NCBI RefSeq assembly: GCF_015160855.1
Contig: NZ_CP063373.1
Location: 3,224,001-3,288,000 of the forward strand
Source: Streptomyces ferrugineus
GTDB lineage: Bacteria > Actinomycetota > Actinomycetes > Streptomycetales > Streptomycetaceae
Length of the DNA: 64,000 nt
Reading direction: 5' to 3'
The position numbers and the translations under genes are program-made. How positions within the stretch are numbered: position 1 is the stretch's first letter; each line of letters starts with the position of its first letter. The notes under the pieces are model-generated. The model had not been told where the DNA came from. It searched no databases and saw only the letters and a program-made list of their open reading frames with translations. Shown in pieces: positions 26,674 through 34,136 of this stretch.

Positions 26674-27909
26674 ATGGCCGAACACCCCGCCTACCCCGTG
26701 GGCCTCCGTCTCGCCGGTCGCCGCGTCGTCGTACTCGGTGGTGGCCAGGTGGCCCAGCGCCGCCTCCCGGCCCTGATCGCGGCGGGCGCGGACGTCCTGC
26801 TCGTGTCCCCCGAGGCCACCCCTTCCGTGGAGGCGATGGCGGACGCGGGCGAGATCACCTGGGAGAAGCGGACGTACGACGAAGGCGACCTCGCGGACGC
26901 CTGGTACGCCCTGATCGCCACCGGCGACAAGGAGGCGAACACCCGCGCCTCGGCCGAAGCGGAGCGCCACCGCGTCTGGTGTGTCCGCTCCGACGACGCG
27001 GATCGGGCGACGGCCTGGACCCCCGCGACCGGCCACAGCGAGGGCGTCACCATCGCCGTCCTCACCACCGAGGCCCGCGGCCGCGACCCCCGCCACACCG
27101 CCGCCATCCGCGACGCGGTCGTCGAGGGACTGCGCGACGGCACCCTCGTCGCCCCGCACCACCGCACCCGCACCCCCGGTGTCGCCCTGGTCGGCGGCGG
27201 CCCCGGCGACCCGGACCTGATCACTGTGCGCGGCCGCCGTCTGCTCGCCGAGGCCGACGTGGTCATCACCGACCACCTGGGTCCGCGCGACCTGCTCGCG
27301 GAGCTGCCGCCGAGCGTCGAGGTGATCGACGCGGCGAAGCTGCCGTACGGCAGGTTCATGGCCCAGGAGGCCATCAACAACGCCCTGATCGAGCACGCCA
27401 AGCAGGGCAAGTCGGTGGTACGCCTCAAGGGCGGCGACCCCTTCGTCTACGGCCGTGGCATGGAGGAGGTCCAGGCGCTGGCCGAGGCCGGCGTCCCGTG
27501 CACCGTCGTTCCCGGCATCTCCAGCTCGATCTCGGTCCCGGGCGCCGCCGGCATCCCGGTCACCCACCGGGGCGTCGCCCATGAGTTCACCGTGGTCAGC
27601 GGCCACATCGCCCCCGACGACGAGCGTTCCCTGGTCGACTGGCCGTCCCTCGCCAAGCTCACCGGCACGCTGGTGATCCTCATGGGCGTCGGCACCATCG
27701 GGAAGGTCGCCGAGACGCTCATCGCCCACGGCAAGTCCCCGGACACGCCCGTCGCCCTGGTCCAGGAGGGCACCACGGCCGCCCAGCGCCGGGTGGACGC
27801 GACCCTCGCGACGGCCGGTGCGGCGGTGGTCGACCACGAGGTGAAGCCGCCGGCGGTCATCGTCATCGGCGAGGTCGTGAAGGTGGGGCCGACCCCTTCC
27901 GAGTCGTAG
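26674..27909 (+). CDS. cobA: Bifunctional precorrin-2 dehydrogenase / uroporphyrinogen-III C-methyltransferase
   Basis: A 411-residue fusion. Residues 1-155 are the siroheme-synthase N-domain with the NAD fold LAGRRVVVLGGGQVAQRRLPAL. Residues about 165-405 are the SUMT domain (VALVGGGPGDPDLITVRGRRLL, RLKGGDPFVYGRGMEE, PGISSSISVPGAAGIPVTHRG). It methylates uroporphyrinogen III to precorrin-2 and can oxidise this to sirohydrochlorin. It thus feeds both cobalamin and siroheme (sulfite/nitrite reductase cofactor). It is CysG-like, but I see no clear ferrochelatase middle part, so metal insertion may need another enzyme. The ATG at 26674 has GAGGAG upstream. Confidence 0.92.
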   Translation: MAEHPAYPVGLRLAGRRVVVLGGGQVAQRRLPALIAAGADVLLVSPEATPSVEAMADAGEITWEKRTYDEGDLADAWYALIATGDKEANTRASAEAERHRVWCVRSDDADRATAWTPATGHSEGVTIAVLTTEARGRDPRHTAAIRDAVVEGLRDGTLVAPHHRTRTPGVALVGGGPGDPDLITVRGRRLLAEADVVITDHLGPRDLLAELPPSVEVIDAAKLPYGRFMAQEAINNALIEHAKQGKSVVRLKGGDPFVYGRGMEEVQALAEAGVPCTVVPGISSSISVPGAAGIPVTHRGVAHEFTVVSGHIAPDDERSLVDWPSLAKLTGTLVILMGVGTIGKVAETLIAHGKSPDTPVALVQEGTTAAQRRVDATLATAGAAVVDHEVKPPAVIVIGEVVKVGPTPSES

Positions 27910-27958
27910 GACCGAGCACCTCCGAGTAACCGCGGGTAACACAACCCGTCCCGAACCG

Positions 27959-27987
27959 TTGGCACCACACCCAGGACAAGGCAGTAT
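27959..27987 (+). promoter_or_regulatory. Promoter for a leaderless RNA methyltransferase gene
   Basis: A -35 TTGGCA (27959-27964) and -10 CAGTAT (27982-27987) are separated by 17 bases. The GTG start follows 6 bases after the -10, with no Shine-Dalgarno, so the transcript should begin at the start codon. Confidence 0.7.
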
Positions 27988-27993
27988 CACCCT

Positions 27994-28827
27994 GTGGCCG
28001 ATCTCATCACCGTCGATGACCCCACCGACCCCCGCCTGCGCGACTACACGGGCCTGACCGACGTCGAACTGCGCCGCAAGCGCGAACCGGCCGAGGGCCT
28101 GTTCATCGCCGAGGGCGAGAAGGTCATCAGACGCGCGAAGGAAGCCGGCTACGAGATGCGGTCGATGCTGCTCTCGGCCAAGTGGGTCGACGTCATGCGC
28201 GACGTCATCGACGAGCTCCCGGCCCCGGTCTACGCGGTCAGCCCGGACCTCGCCGAGCAGGTCACCGGCTATCACGTACACCGCGGCGCGCTCGCGTCGA
28301 TGCAGCGCAAGCCGCTGCCGACGGCGACCGAGCTGCTGCACAGCGCCCGGCGCGTGGTGGTCATGGAGTCGGTCAACGACCACACCAACATCGGCGCCAT
28401 CTTCCGCTCCGCGGCCGCCCTCGGCATGGACGCCGTCCTCCTCTCGCCGGACTGCGCGGACCCCCTGTACCGCCGCAGCGTCAAGGTCTCCATGGGCGCG
28501 GTCTTCTCGGTGCCGTACGCCCGCCTGGACTCCTGGCCCAAGGGCCTGGAGTCGGTCCGCGAGGCCGGCTTCACCCTCCTCGCCCTCACCCCGGACGAGA
28601 AGGCCAAGACCCTCGACGAGGCAGCCCCGCACCGGATGGACCGGGTCGCGCTGATGCTCGGCGCCGAGGGCGACGGGCTGTCCACCCAGGCCCTGGTGGC
28701 CGCCGACGAATGGGTCCGCATCCCGATGGCCCACGGCGTCGACTCCCTCAACGTCGGCGCGGCGGCCGCGGTCGCCTTCTACGCGGTGGCCACGGGCCGC
28801 CCGCGGATCCAGGAGTTCCGCGGGTGA
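27994..28827 (+). CDS. SpoU/TrmH family RNA methyltransferase
   Basis: A 277-residue SAM-dependent 2'-O-methyltransferase for rRNA or tRNA. An N-terminal substrate-binding domain (about 1-105) holds GLFIAEGEKVIRRA. The C-terminal knotted SPOUT domain carries motif 1 NDHTNIGAIFRSAAALG, motif 2 LMLGAEGDGLS and motif 3 IPMAHGVDSLNVGAAAAVAFY. The target nucleotide is unknown. The GTG at 27994 is probably leaderless. The stop overlaps the next gene's GTG, so the NUDIX hydrolase is coupled. Confidence 0.9.
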   Translation: MADLITVDDPTDPRLRDYTGLTDVELRRKREPAEGLFIAEGEKVIRRAKEAGYEMRSMLLSAKWVDVMRDVIDELPAPVYAVSPDLAEQVTGYHVHRGALASMQRKPLPTATELLHSARRVVVMESVNDHTNIGAIFRSAAALGMDAVLLSPDCADPLYRRSVKVSMGAVFSVPYARLDSWPKGLESVREAGFTLLALTPDEKAKTLDEAAPHRMDRVALMLGAEGDGLSTQALVAADEWVRIPMAHGVDSLNVGAAAAVAFYAVATGRPRIQEFRG

Positions 28828-29216
28828 GCCGGGGTGAGGCGATCGTCGCGGTCCTGCTGCGCGCGGACCGCCTCCTCGCCATCCGGCGCGGTCCGGCCGT
28901 CGCGCGCCCCGGCTACTGGCAACCCCTCAGCGGCAGGATCGAGCCGGGGGAGACCGAGCGGGAGGCCGTCGTCCGGGAGGTCCGCGAGGAGGTCGGCCTG
29001 ACCGTCGTCCCCCTGGCCAAGGTCTGGGAGTCGGAGACGGACGACGGCCGCTTCCGCCTCCACTGGTGGACGGCACGCGCCGACACCGGCGAGGTGGTCC
29101 CCGACCCGGACGAGGTCGGCGAGGCCCGCTGGGTCACACCGGAGGAGTTCCTGGCCCTGGACCCGGTGTTCGAAGGCGACCGGGAGTTCTTCGAACGGAT
29201 CCTGCCGCACCTGTGA
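28824..29216 (+). CDS. NUDIX hydrolase
   Basis: A 130-residue pyrophosphohydrolase. The Nudix box fits GX5EX7REUXEEXGU: GRIEPGETEREAVVREV followed by REEVGL, near residues 36-58. It may clean up nucleoside di- or triphosphates or CoA derivatives, and no specificity residue is decisive. The GTG at 28824 overlaps the preceding stop (GTGA). It converges with the protein kinase gene. Confidence 0.88.
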   Translation: MSRGEAIVAVLLRADRLLAIRRGPAVARPGYWQPLSGRIEPGETEREAVVREVREEVGLTVVPLAKVWESETDDGRFRLHWWTARADTGEVVPDPDEVGEARWVTPEEFLALDPVFEGDREFFERILPHL

Positions 29217-29273
29217 GGGCCCGGCCGCTCAAGGCCGTCGCCCGCTCGCCTCCTCGCTTACGCGCCTGCTCGC

Positions 29274-30710
29274 CTACTCGCCGCGGTCCTCGAACGTCGA
29301 CCCGTACCGCTCGGACACCGTGTCCCCGTCCATGCCCCCGTCCATCGGCGCGTAACCCGGATCCACCTGACCCTGGCCCGGTGGCACCACACCCTTGTCG
29401 TCGCCGAGCCCGCGGTCCGGGCCCTGGCAGCCCTGCGCCGCCGCGATGCCCAGCGCCACGAGCAGGGTCACCACGACGAACACGAACAGCCGCTGCCGAA
29501 GGAGCTGGGGGTTGGCGGGCCGTCGTCCCGTCCCCGTGTTCCGGGGGGCCGGACGTCCGTTGCCGCCCCGCGGCGCGGGCCGCCCGCCGTTGCCCGGGCG
29601 AGGGATGTTGCGGGCGGCGGGCGTGGGCCGGGCCCCGGACCGGGAGGCCGCCGTACCGCCGTGCGGCACGCCGCCGCCCCTCGACGGGGCCGCGTCACGG
29701 GCGGGGCCCGGCACGCGAGGGGTGCCGTTGCCACCGCGCGACACACCCGTGCCGCGCGGCGGGGGAGCGCCCTGGGCGCGGCGCTGGGCACGCTGCTGCT
29801 CGGCATAGGTGTCGGCGAGCCGCCCGGTGGGCCGGTCCGCCTCTCCGGAACGCGGCGCGGGCGGGCGTACGTCCGCGAATCCCTGCGCCTCCCGGGCCGC
29901 GATCTCCTTCAGACGCAGCGACAGCTGGAGCGTGCTGGGCCGGTCCTCCGGGTCCTTGGCCAGACAGGCCCGCACGAGCGGGGCCAGAGCGTCCGGTACG
30001 CCGTGCAGCTGGGGCTCCTCGTGCACCACGCGGTACAGCATCACCTCCGAACTGCCGTGTCCGAAGGGCGAGTCACCCATCGACGCGTACGCCAGCGTGG
30101 CACCGAGGGAGAACACGTCCGTGGCCGGGGTGACGGCGGCGCCGCGCACCTGTTCGGGCGCCAGGAAGCCGGGGGAGCCGACCGCCGTGCCGACGTGGGT
30201 GAGGGTGGAGGCCCCTGTCGCCCAGGCGATCCCGAAGTCGATGATCCGCGGGCCCTTGGGCGACAGCAGGATGTTGGAGGGCTTGAGATCCCGGTGGACG
30301 ACACCCGCCTCGTGCACCGCGACGAGCCCCTCGGACAGCGCGGCCCCGACGGCGGCGACCTCCGCGGCACCGAGCGCGCCCTCGTCGACGACCTTGTCGT
30401 GCAGGGAGGGACCGGGCACGTACTGGGTGGCGAACCAGGGGCGGTCCGCCTCCAGGTCGGCGGCCACGAGCCGTGCCGTGCACCCGCCGCGAATCCGCCG
30501 GGCCGCCGAGACCTCACGCGCGAAGCGCGAGCGGAACTCCTGATCCTCCGCCAGGTCGGGCCGGATCACCTTGAGCGCCACCCGCTGCCCCTTCTTGTCG
30601 GAGCCCAGGTAGACGACGCCCATTCCGCCCGCGCCCAGCCGTCTGTGAAGCCTGAACGAGCCGACGACGCGCGGGTCCTCGCGCCTCAGGCGCATCATCG
30701 CCATGTTCAT
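29274..30710 (-). CDS. Membrane-anchored Ser/Thr protein kinase (PknB/AfsK-like)
   Basis: A ~478-residue kinase. The kinase domain (about 15-275) has the glycine loop LGAGGMGVVYLG, ALKVI with the ATP lysine, the catalytic HRDLKPSNILL, DFGIA and APEQV. A ~140-residue linker rich in Arg, Pro and Gly follows. Then comes one transmembrane helix (LFVFVVVTLLVALGIAAA) and a ~50-residue acidic extracellular tail without PASTA repeats. So it resembles AfsK-type kinases more than PknB. Starts at ATG 30710 and ATG 30704 are near-equal (GGGGA fits the latter), and a GTG at 30740 is less likely. The substrate is unknown. Confidence 0.88.
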   Translation of the reverse strand: MNMAMMRLRREDPRVVGSFRLHRRLGAGGMGVVYLGSDKKGQRVALKVIRPDLAEDQEFRSRFAREVSAARRIRGGCTARLVAADLEADRPWFATQYVPGPSLHDKVVDEGALGAAEVAAVGAALSEGLVAVHEAGVVHRDLKPSNILLSPKGPRIIDFGIAWATGASTLTHVGTAVGSPGFLAPEQVRGAAVTPATDVFSLGATLAYASMGDSPFGHGSSEVMLYRVVHEEPQLHGVPDALAPLVRACLAKDPEDRPSTLQLSLRLKEIAAREAQGFADVRPPAPRSGEADRPTGRLADTYAEQQRAQRRAQGAPPPRGTGVSRGGNGTPRVPGPARDAAPSRGGGVPHGGTAASRSGARPTPAARNIPRPGNGGRPAPRGGNGRPAPRNTGTGRRPANPQLLRQRLFVFVVVTLLVALGIAAAQGCQGPDRGLGDDKGVVPPGQGQVDPGYAPMDGGMDGDTVSERYGSTFEDRGE

Positions 30711-30906
30711 CCCCGCTGCCCGGTCCGTGTGACGAGCCACAGCTTACGTTTCCGTGGGCCGCCGTGCGCAGAGGCCGCGCCCTCTCGGGCCGATGGATTG
30801 TCAGTGGTGGGTGGGAGACTTGAAGGGTGGTCAGAGGGTGGGTGAGCAGGGCGACTTCGGCGTGGCCCGGCCCCCAACCAACCGTCACAGAAGGGGGATT
30901 GGGCCC

Positions 30907-31161
30907 GTGAAGGGTGATCGCGTGGAGATAGTGGTGGACGCGGGTGACACGACGCGCACGTATGAGGTGGTGGCGAGCAGGGCGGGCCGCCGGGTGGAGA
31001 CGGCGGTGCGTCGAGGTGTCGTGGAAGTGAGCGAAGTCACCCGCAGCGGGTCGGTGGTCCGTACCGCCCGTTTCATGGCGAACCGGGTCCTGGCGCTGGT
31101 CGAGCAGCCGGTGCCGAGGGAGGACGGCTCGGAGAAGATCACGGAGAACAGCACGCAGTAG
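30907..31161 (+). CDS. Small conserved-looking protein of unknown function
   Basis: An 84-residue soluble protein starting MKGDRVEIVVDAGDTTRTYEV. Alternating charged and hydrophobic residues suggest a beta-rich fold (VEIVVDA, TYEVVASRA, VETAVRRGVVEVSEV, RFMANRVLALVEQP). No known motif is seen. The GTG at 30907 was chosen because AAGGGGG lies upstream and the product begins with a well-formed strand. It is divergent from the kinase gene. A hairpin follows at 31206. Confidence 0.65.
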   Translation: MKGDRVEIVVDAGDTTRTYEVVASRAGRRVETAVRRGVVEVSEVTRSGSVVRTARFMANRVLALVEQPVPREDGSEKITENSTQ

Positions 31162-31205
31162 AGCACGCAGAGAGCCCGCAGAAAGCAGGGCACACCGGGC
31201 GCCCC

Positions 31206-31223
31206 CTCGGGGAAGACCCCGAG
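31206..31223 (+). terminator. Hairpin after the 84-residue protein gene
   Basis: CTCGGGG (31206-31212) pairs with CCCCGAG (31217-31223) around the tetraloop AAGA, 44 bases after the stop. ACCTAGGT just after it is a short perfect palindrome. Confidence 0.55.
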
Positions 31224-31332
31224 ACCTAGGTCCTCGTCTCCACCCAGGGGAGTACTCCGCAGGTCATGGCTCATCCTCCGGGAGGCCCGGCAATCGGTAC
31301 GAGGGCATGACGTGCCGGAGGGGCCGCGCGCC

Positions 31333-31338
31333 TAGATT
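31333..31338 (+). promoter_or_regulatory. Candidate -10 for the 65-residue membrane protein gene
   Basis: TAGATT fits a -10 hexamer about 90 bases before the ATG. No convincing -35 is visible. Confidence 0.3.
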
Positions 31339-31426
31339 TGAGGTCAAGCGGCGGGTGCAGCACTCGTCCCCCGAGGTCAGACACCCGCCGCTGCCAACGA
31401 CAACTGACACAGGTCAGGAGAGGACC

Positions 31427-31624
31427 ATGGCCCAGACGGCACCGCGGACACTGGTCCGCATGCAGGAGCGCACAGTGCTGCGCCCCCGCCGTCAGGGCCG
31501 CCGTCACCCCCTGGTGGCGACGCTCATGGCCCTGCCCCTGGCGGCCCTTCTCCTCCTCGTCTTCGACGGCTGGGAGACAGTGGCCACACAAGCGTCGTCC
31601 GTGGGTGTGATGCTGGGGCGCTGA
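31427..31624 (+). CDS. Small single-span membrane protein
   Basis: A 65-residue protein with a very basic N-terminal half (about 30 residues with many Arg) and one hydrophobic helix at about 29-46 (PLVATLMALPLAALLLLVF). AGGAGAGG lies just before the ATG, a strong translation signal for so small a gene. A textbook terminator follows at 31712. I do not recognise it. Confidence 0.75.
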   Translation: MAQTAPRTLVRMQERTVLRPRRQGRRHPLVATLMALPLAALLLLVFDGWETVATQASSVGVMLGR

Positions 31625-32127
31625 GCGGCGACCTCAGGCCCGGAAGAGCGGTCCGGGCGGGGACATCCACCCATGAAACCCCGTGGGGACGGGGGTGCGG
31701 CGGACGGCACAAATGCCGGCGCAGCTGGGGAGCTGCGCCGGCATTGCTTTTGCGTGGTGCCTCCGGCGGTTGGGCCGGGGGTGCCTGCGGCGCCGCTGCG
31801 GGTTCGGTGGGGGTGCGCGTAGCGCCTGCGGGTGGGGGGTGAGTCGGGGCCGTGGCGGGGGTGTCCGTCCTCGGACCGGCGGCTGGCCTTGGGCAGGGTG
31901 CTGAGCGTTTCTTGACGCCGGCCACTGCGGGCGGACACCCCCCGCCACGTCCCCTTACCGCCGTACGCGACTGCGGGTCCGCTCCGCTCCCCTTCAGCTG
32001 CGGGCATGCGTGCCGCCTGGGGCGGCTCCCGACCCACAGAAGGCGGCACCCCGTTGCGCCGGGCCGCGCGACCCACCCCCGCCCCACGTACCCTCGGCCC
32101 CAAAGCATCCGCACCCAAGGGACCCCA
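31625..32127. other. 503-base stretch without a gene, repeat-like
   Basis: Holds the intrinsic terminator at 31712-31745, then about 380 bases dominated by GGGGGTG, CTGCGG and GCCTGGGGCGG motifs. The wording (for example CAGCTGCGGGCATGCGTGCC) resembles intergenic repeats that I recall from other Streptomyces. All open frames here look like noise. Confidence 0.5.
31712..31745 (+). terminator. Strong intrinsic terminator
   Basis: A perfect 15-bp stem, AATGCCGGCGCAGCT with 31731-31745, a GGGG loop and a following TTTT (31748-31751). It is among the best-formed terminators in the window and ends the 65-residue membrane protein transcript. Confidence 0.9.
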
Positions 32128-33069
32128 GTGACCCCGAACCCCCTCCTGCCCGACCTCAGCGCACGAGCCGAAGCCGCGGCTCACTCCCGCACATCCGCCT
32201 GTCCCTGCGGAGCAGCCGTCACACTCGCCGACCGCCCCGACGCCACCGTCGTCCGCCACGCCGACACCGTCGCCAAGGCCCACGCCCCCGACATCGCCCC
32301 GGACGACCTGGCACCCCGGCTGGCCGCAGCCACCCGCCTCCCCGGGCTCCTCCTGCCGCCGCTCGGCGCCACACCTCTCGAGCTGCACGGCCGACTCGTG
32401 ACCCTCTGGCCGTACGGCAGCCCGGTGGACGCGGACGATCCCGACGCGGCCCCCTGGGAAGCGGCGGCCACCCTGCTCGCCCGCCTGCACCGCACCCCCG
32501 CCCCCGTTCCGCTGCCCGCCATGCGCGGCCCCGCCAAAGCCGCGCACGCCGTCGCCCGCCTCCGGAGCGCCGGCCACGGCAGCCTCGCCGCCGGCACCGT
32601 CCTGCGCGCCTGGGACACCCTCCCCGCCTGGGCCCGCGCCGACGCCCCCCAGCCCGACACCGCCACCCTCTGCCACGGTGACCTCCACCTCGGCCAGCTC
32701 GTGCGTCACCCGGCCCCGGACGGCCCGTGGCTGCTCATCGACGTCGACGACCTCGGCGTGGGCGTGCCCGGCTGGGATCTCGGCCGACCGGCCGCCTGGT
32801 TCGCCTGTGGGCTGCTTCCGGCCGACGAGTGGACCCGTTTCCTGGACGCGTACCGCGCCGCCGGCGGCCCGGCCGTCCCCGCCGACGGCGACCCCTGGCC
32901 CGCCCTGGACGTCCCCGCCCGCGCCCTCACCGTGCAGAGCGCCGCCCGCGCGGTCACCAAGGCCCTGGCCGGACGGCGCCCCCTGGACGAGGTCGAGCAG
33001 GCTCTCGTCGACGCCTGTGACCGAATGGCCTCCGTCCCCTCGCAGTTGGTCCACGAACACGCAAAGTAG
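32128..33069 (+). CDS. Aminoglycoside phosphotransferase-family kinase
   Basis: A 313-residue protein of the APH/choline-kinase fold. The catalytic loop is ATLCHGDLHLGQLV near residue 183 and the metal-binding DFG-equivalent is LLIDVDDLGVG about 25 residues later. The N-lobe has a shortened nucleotide loop (CPCGAAVTLADRPDATVVRH). Such proteins phosphorylate small molecules. Antibiotic resistance is only one possibility and is not implied by context. The GTG at 32128 has AAGGGA upstream. Confidence 0.82.
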   Translation: MTPNPLLPDLSARAEAAAHSRTSACPCGAAVTLADRPDATVVRHADTVAKAHAPDIAPDDLAPRLAAATRLPGLLLPPLGATPLELHGRLVTLWPYGSPVDADDPDAAPWEAAATLLARLHRTPAPVPLPAMRGPAKAAHAVARLRSAGHGSLAAGTVLRAWDTLPAWARADAPQPDTATLCHGDLHLGQLVRHPAPDGPWLLIDVDDLGVGVPGWDLGRPAAWFACGLLPADEWTRFLDAYRAAGGPAVPADGDPWPALDVPARALTVQSAARAVTKALAGRRPLDEVEQALVDACDRMASVPSQLVHEHAK

Positions 33070-33149
33070 GGTGCAACCGACCGCAGCCGGACAGAGTCTG
33101 TCCTGGCGATACGCGAAGCAGGACCGACCGGCGAGGAGTTGAGCCGACC

Positions 33150-33443
33150 ATGCAGTGTCCGAAGTGCCATGCGCCGATGCACACCTACAACCGCAACGGT
33201 GTTCAGATCGAGCAGTGCAGTGGCTGCCGCGGGATATTTCTCGACTACGGCGAGCTGGAGGCGCTGACCCGCCTGGAGTCCCAGTGGTCCCAGCCCGCCC
33301 CGCCGCCCCCGGCCGCTCCGCAGTCCTACCCGGCCGCCGCCCCGCAGGCCCCCGCCTGGGGCGCCCCGCACGGCGGTCACCACGGCGGTCACTACGGCCG
33401 CCGTCGCCACAAGAGCTTCGGCCACATGCTGTTCTCCAGCTGA
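33150..33443 (+). CDS. Zinc-ribbon protein (TFIIB-type zinc finger)
   Basis: A 97-residue protein. The zinc ribbon has Cys3-Cys6 (CPKC) and Cys23-Cys26 (CSGC) and continues GIFLDYGELEALTRLE, the standard end of the zf-TFIIB family. The rest is Pro/Ala-rich and then His/Gly-rich (HGGHHGGHYGRRRH), which could also bind metal. The function of the family is unknown. CGAGGAGTTGAG precedes the ATG. Confidence 0.85.
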   Translation: MQCPKCHAPMHTYNRNGVQIEQCSGCRGIFLDYGELEALTRLESQWSQPAPPPPAAPQSYPAAAPQAPAWGAPHGGHHGGHYGRRRHKSFGHMLFSS

Positions 33444-33458
33444 GCCGAACCAGAACGA

Positions 33459-33489
33459 CGAAGCCCCCGGTCGACGACCGGGGGCTTCG
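33459..33489. terminator. Bidirectional terminator between the zinc-ribbon gene and tRNA cluster
   Basis: CGAAGCCCCCGGT (33459-33471) pairs perfectly with 33477-33489 across a 5-base loop. The protein gene and the minus-strand tRNA operon converge on it. Confidence 0.85.
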
Positions 33490-33494
33490 ATGTG

Positions 33495-33566
33495 TGGACG
33501 ATACTGGGATTGAACCAGTGACCTCTTCCGTGTCAGGGAAGCGCTCTCCCGCTGAGCTAATCGTCC
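33495..33566 (-). tRNA. tRNA-Val (GAC)
   Basis: A 72-base cloverleaf: acceptor GGACGAT/ATCGTCC with discriminator A, anticodon stem CTTCC/GGAAG with loop CTGACAC giving anticodon GAC, and T-arm ACTGG/CCAGT. CCA is not encoded. It is the last of five tRNAs read on the minus strand. Confidence 0.97.
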
Positions 33567-33609
33567 TCGGGACCACGATCACTCCGTGGAGTGGATCATG
33601 GGCACTGCG

Positions 33610-33681
33610 TGCGCGATACTGGGATTGAACCAGTGACCTCTTCCGTGTCAGGGAAGCGCTCTCCCGCTGAGCTAATCGCGC
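33610..33681 (-). tRNA. tRNA-Val (GAC)
   Basis: Identical to its two neighbours in D, anticodon and T arms, but with acceptor stem GCGCGAT/ATCGCGC instead of GGACGAT/ATCGTCC. The compensatory change keeps pairing. Confidence 0.97.
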
Positions 33682-33700
33682 GGAGGATCCGAAGATCCAG

Positions 33701-33772
33701 TGGACGATACTGGGATTGAACCAGTGACCTCTTCCGTGTCAGGGAAGCGCTCTCCCGCTGAGCTAATCGTCC
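33701..33772 (-). tRNA. tRNA-Val (GAC)
   Basis: Same sequence as the copy at 33495-33566, including acceptor stem and discriminator. Anticodon GAC in loop CTGACAC. Confidence 0.97.
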
Positions 33773-33776
33773 TTGG

Positions 33777-33847
33777 AGGTGGAGACGGGATTTGAACCCG
33801 TGTAGACGGCTTTGCAGGCCGTTGCCTCGCCTCTCGGCCACTCCACC
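33777..33847 (-). tRNA. tRNA-Cys (GCA)
   Basis: A 71-base tRNA with acceptor GGTGGAG/CTCCACC, discriminator U as expected for cysteine, and anticodon GCA in loop CTGCAAA. It lies 4 bases from the neighbouring tRNA-Val. Confidence 0.97.
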
Positions 33848-33885
33848 AGGAGTGTAGGGGTTCGGGAAGATCCCCTGTTCCTTCG

Positions 33886-33958
33886 AGCGGACGACGAGGC
33901 TCGAACTCGCGACCTCAACCTTGGCAAGGTTGCGCTCTACCAACTGAGCTACGTCCGC
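33886..33958 (-). tRNA. tRNA-Gly (GCC)
   Basis: A 73-base tRNA with acceptor GCGGACG/CGTCCGC, discriminator U as usual for glycine, and anticodon GCC in loop TTGCCAA. It is the first gene of the minus-strand tRNA operon. Confidence 0.97.
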
Positions 33959-33999
33959 TTGTCGTTTCGTTCCGCTCCCGCGGCCCGGCGACGAGTTGA

Positions 34000-34027
34000 A
34001 CTCTAGCGGATTCCGGGGCCAGTACAA
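34000..34027 (-). promoter_or_regulatory. Promoter of the Gly-Cys-Val tRNA operon
   Basis: On the minus strand TTGTAC (34027-34022) and TAGAGT (34005-34000) are 16 bases apart, about 40 bases before tRNA-Gly. Confidence 0.7.
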
Positions 34028-34123
34028 AAACGCGTTTGTGCAGCGTGCTGCGCTGCGCCTGCTCAGCGACCCGGGGACGCCCACCGAAGGGACACGGCCA
34101 GGTCACCCGCGAGACACCCACCA

Positions 34124-34129
34124 TAGACT
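34124..34129 (+). promoter_or_regulatory. -10 element for leaderless pabB
   Basis: TAGACT ends 7 bases before the GTG at 34137, and no Shine-Dalgarno is present. No clear -35 was found. Confidence 0.5.
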
Positions 34130-34136
34130 CGACTGC

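Noticed and set aside
32128..33069. Antibiotic resistance gene (aminoglycoside phosphotransferase)
   Set aside because: Only the general kinase fold is visible. Nothing in the sequence or neighbourhood points to aminoglycosides.
33495..33958. tRNA cluster as an integration site of a mobile element
   Set aside because: No integrase, partial tRNA duplicate or phage genes lie nearby, and both flanks are ordinary core genes.
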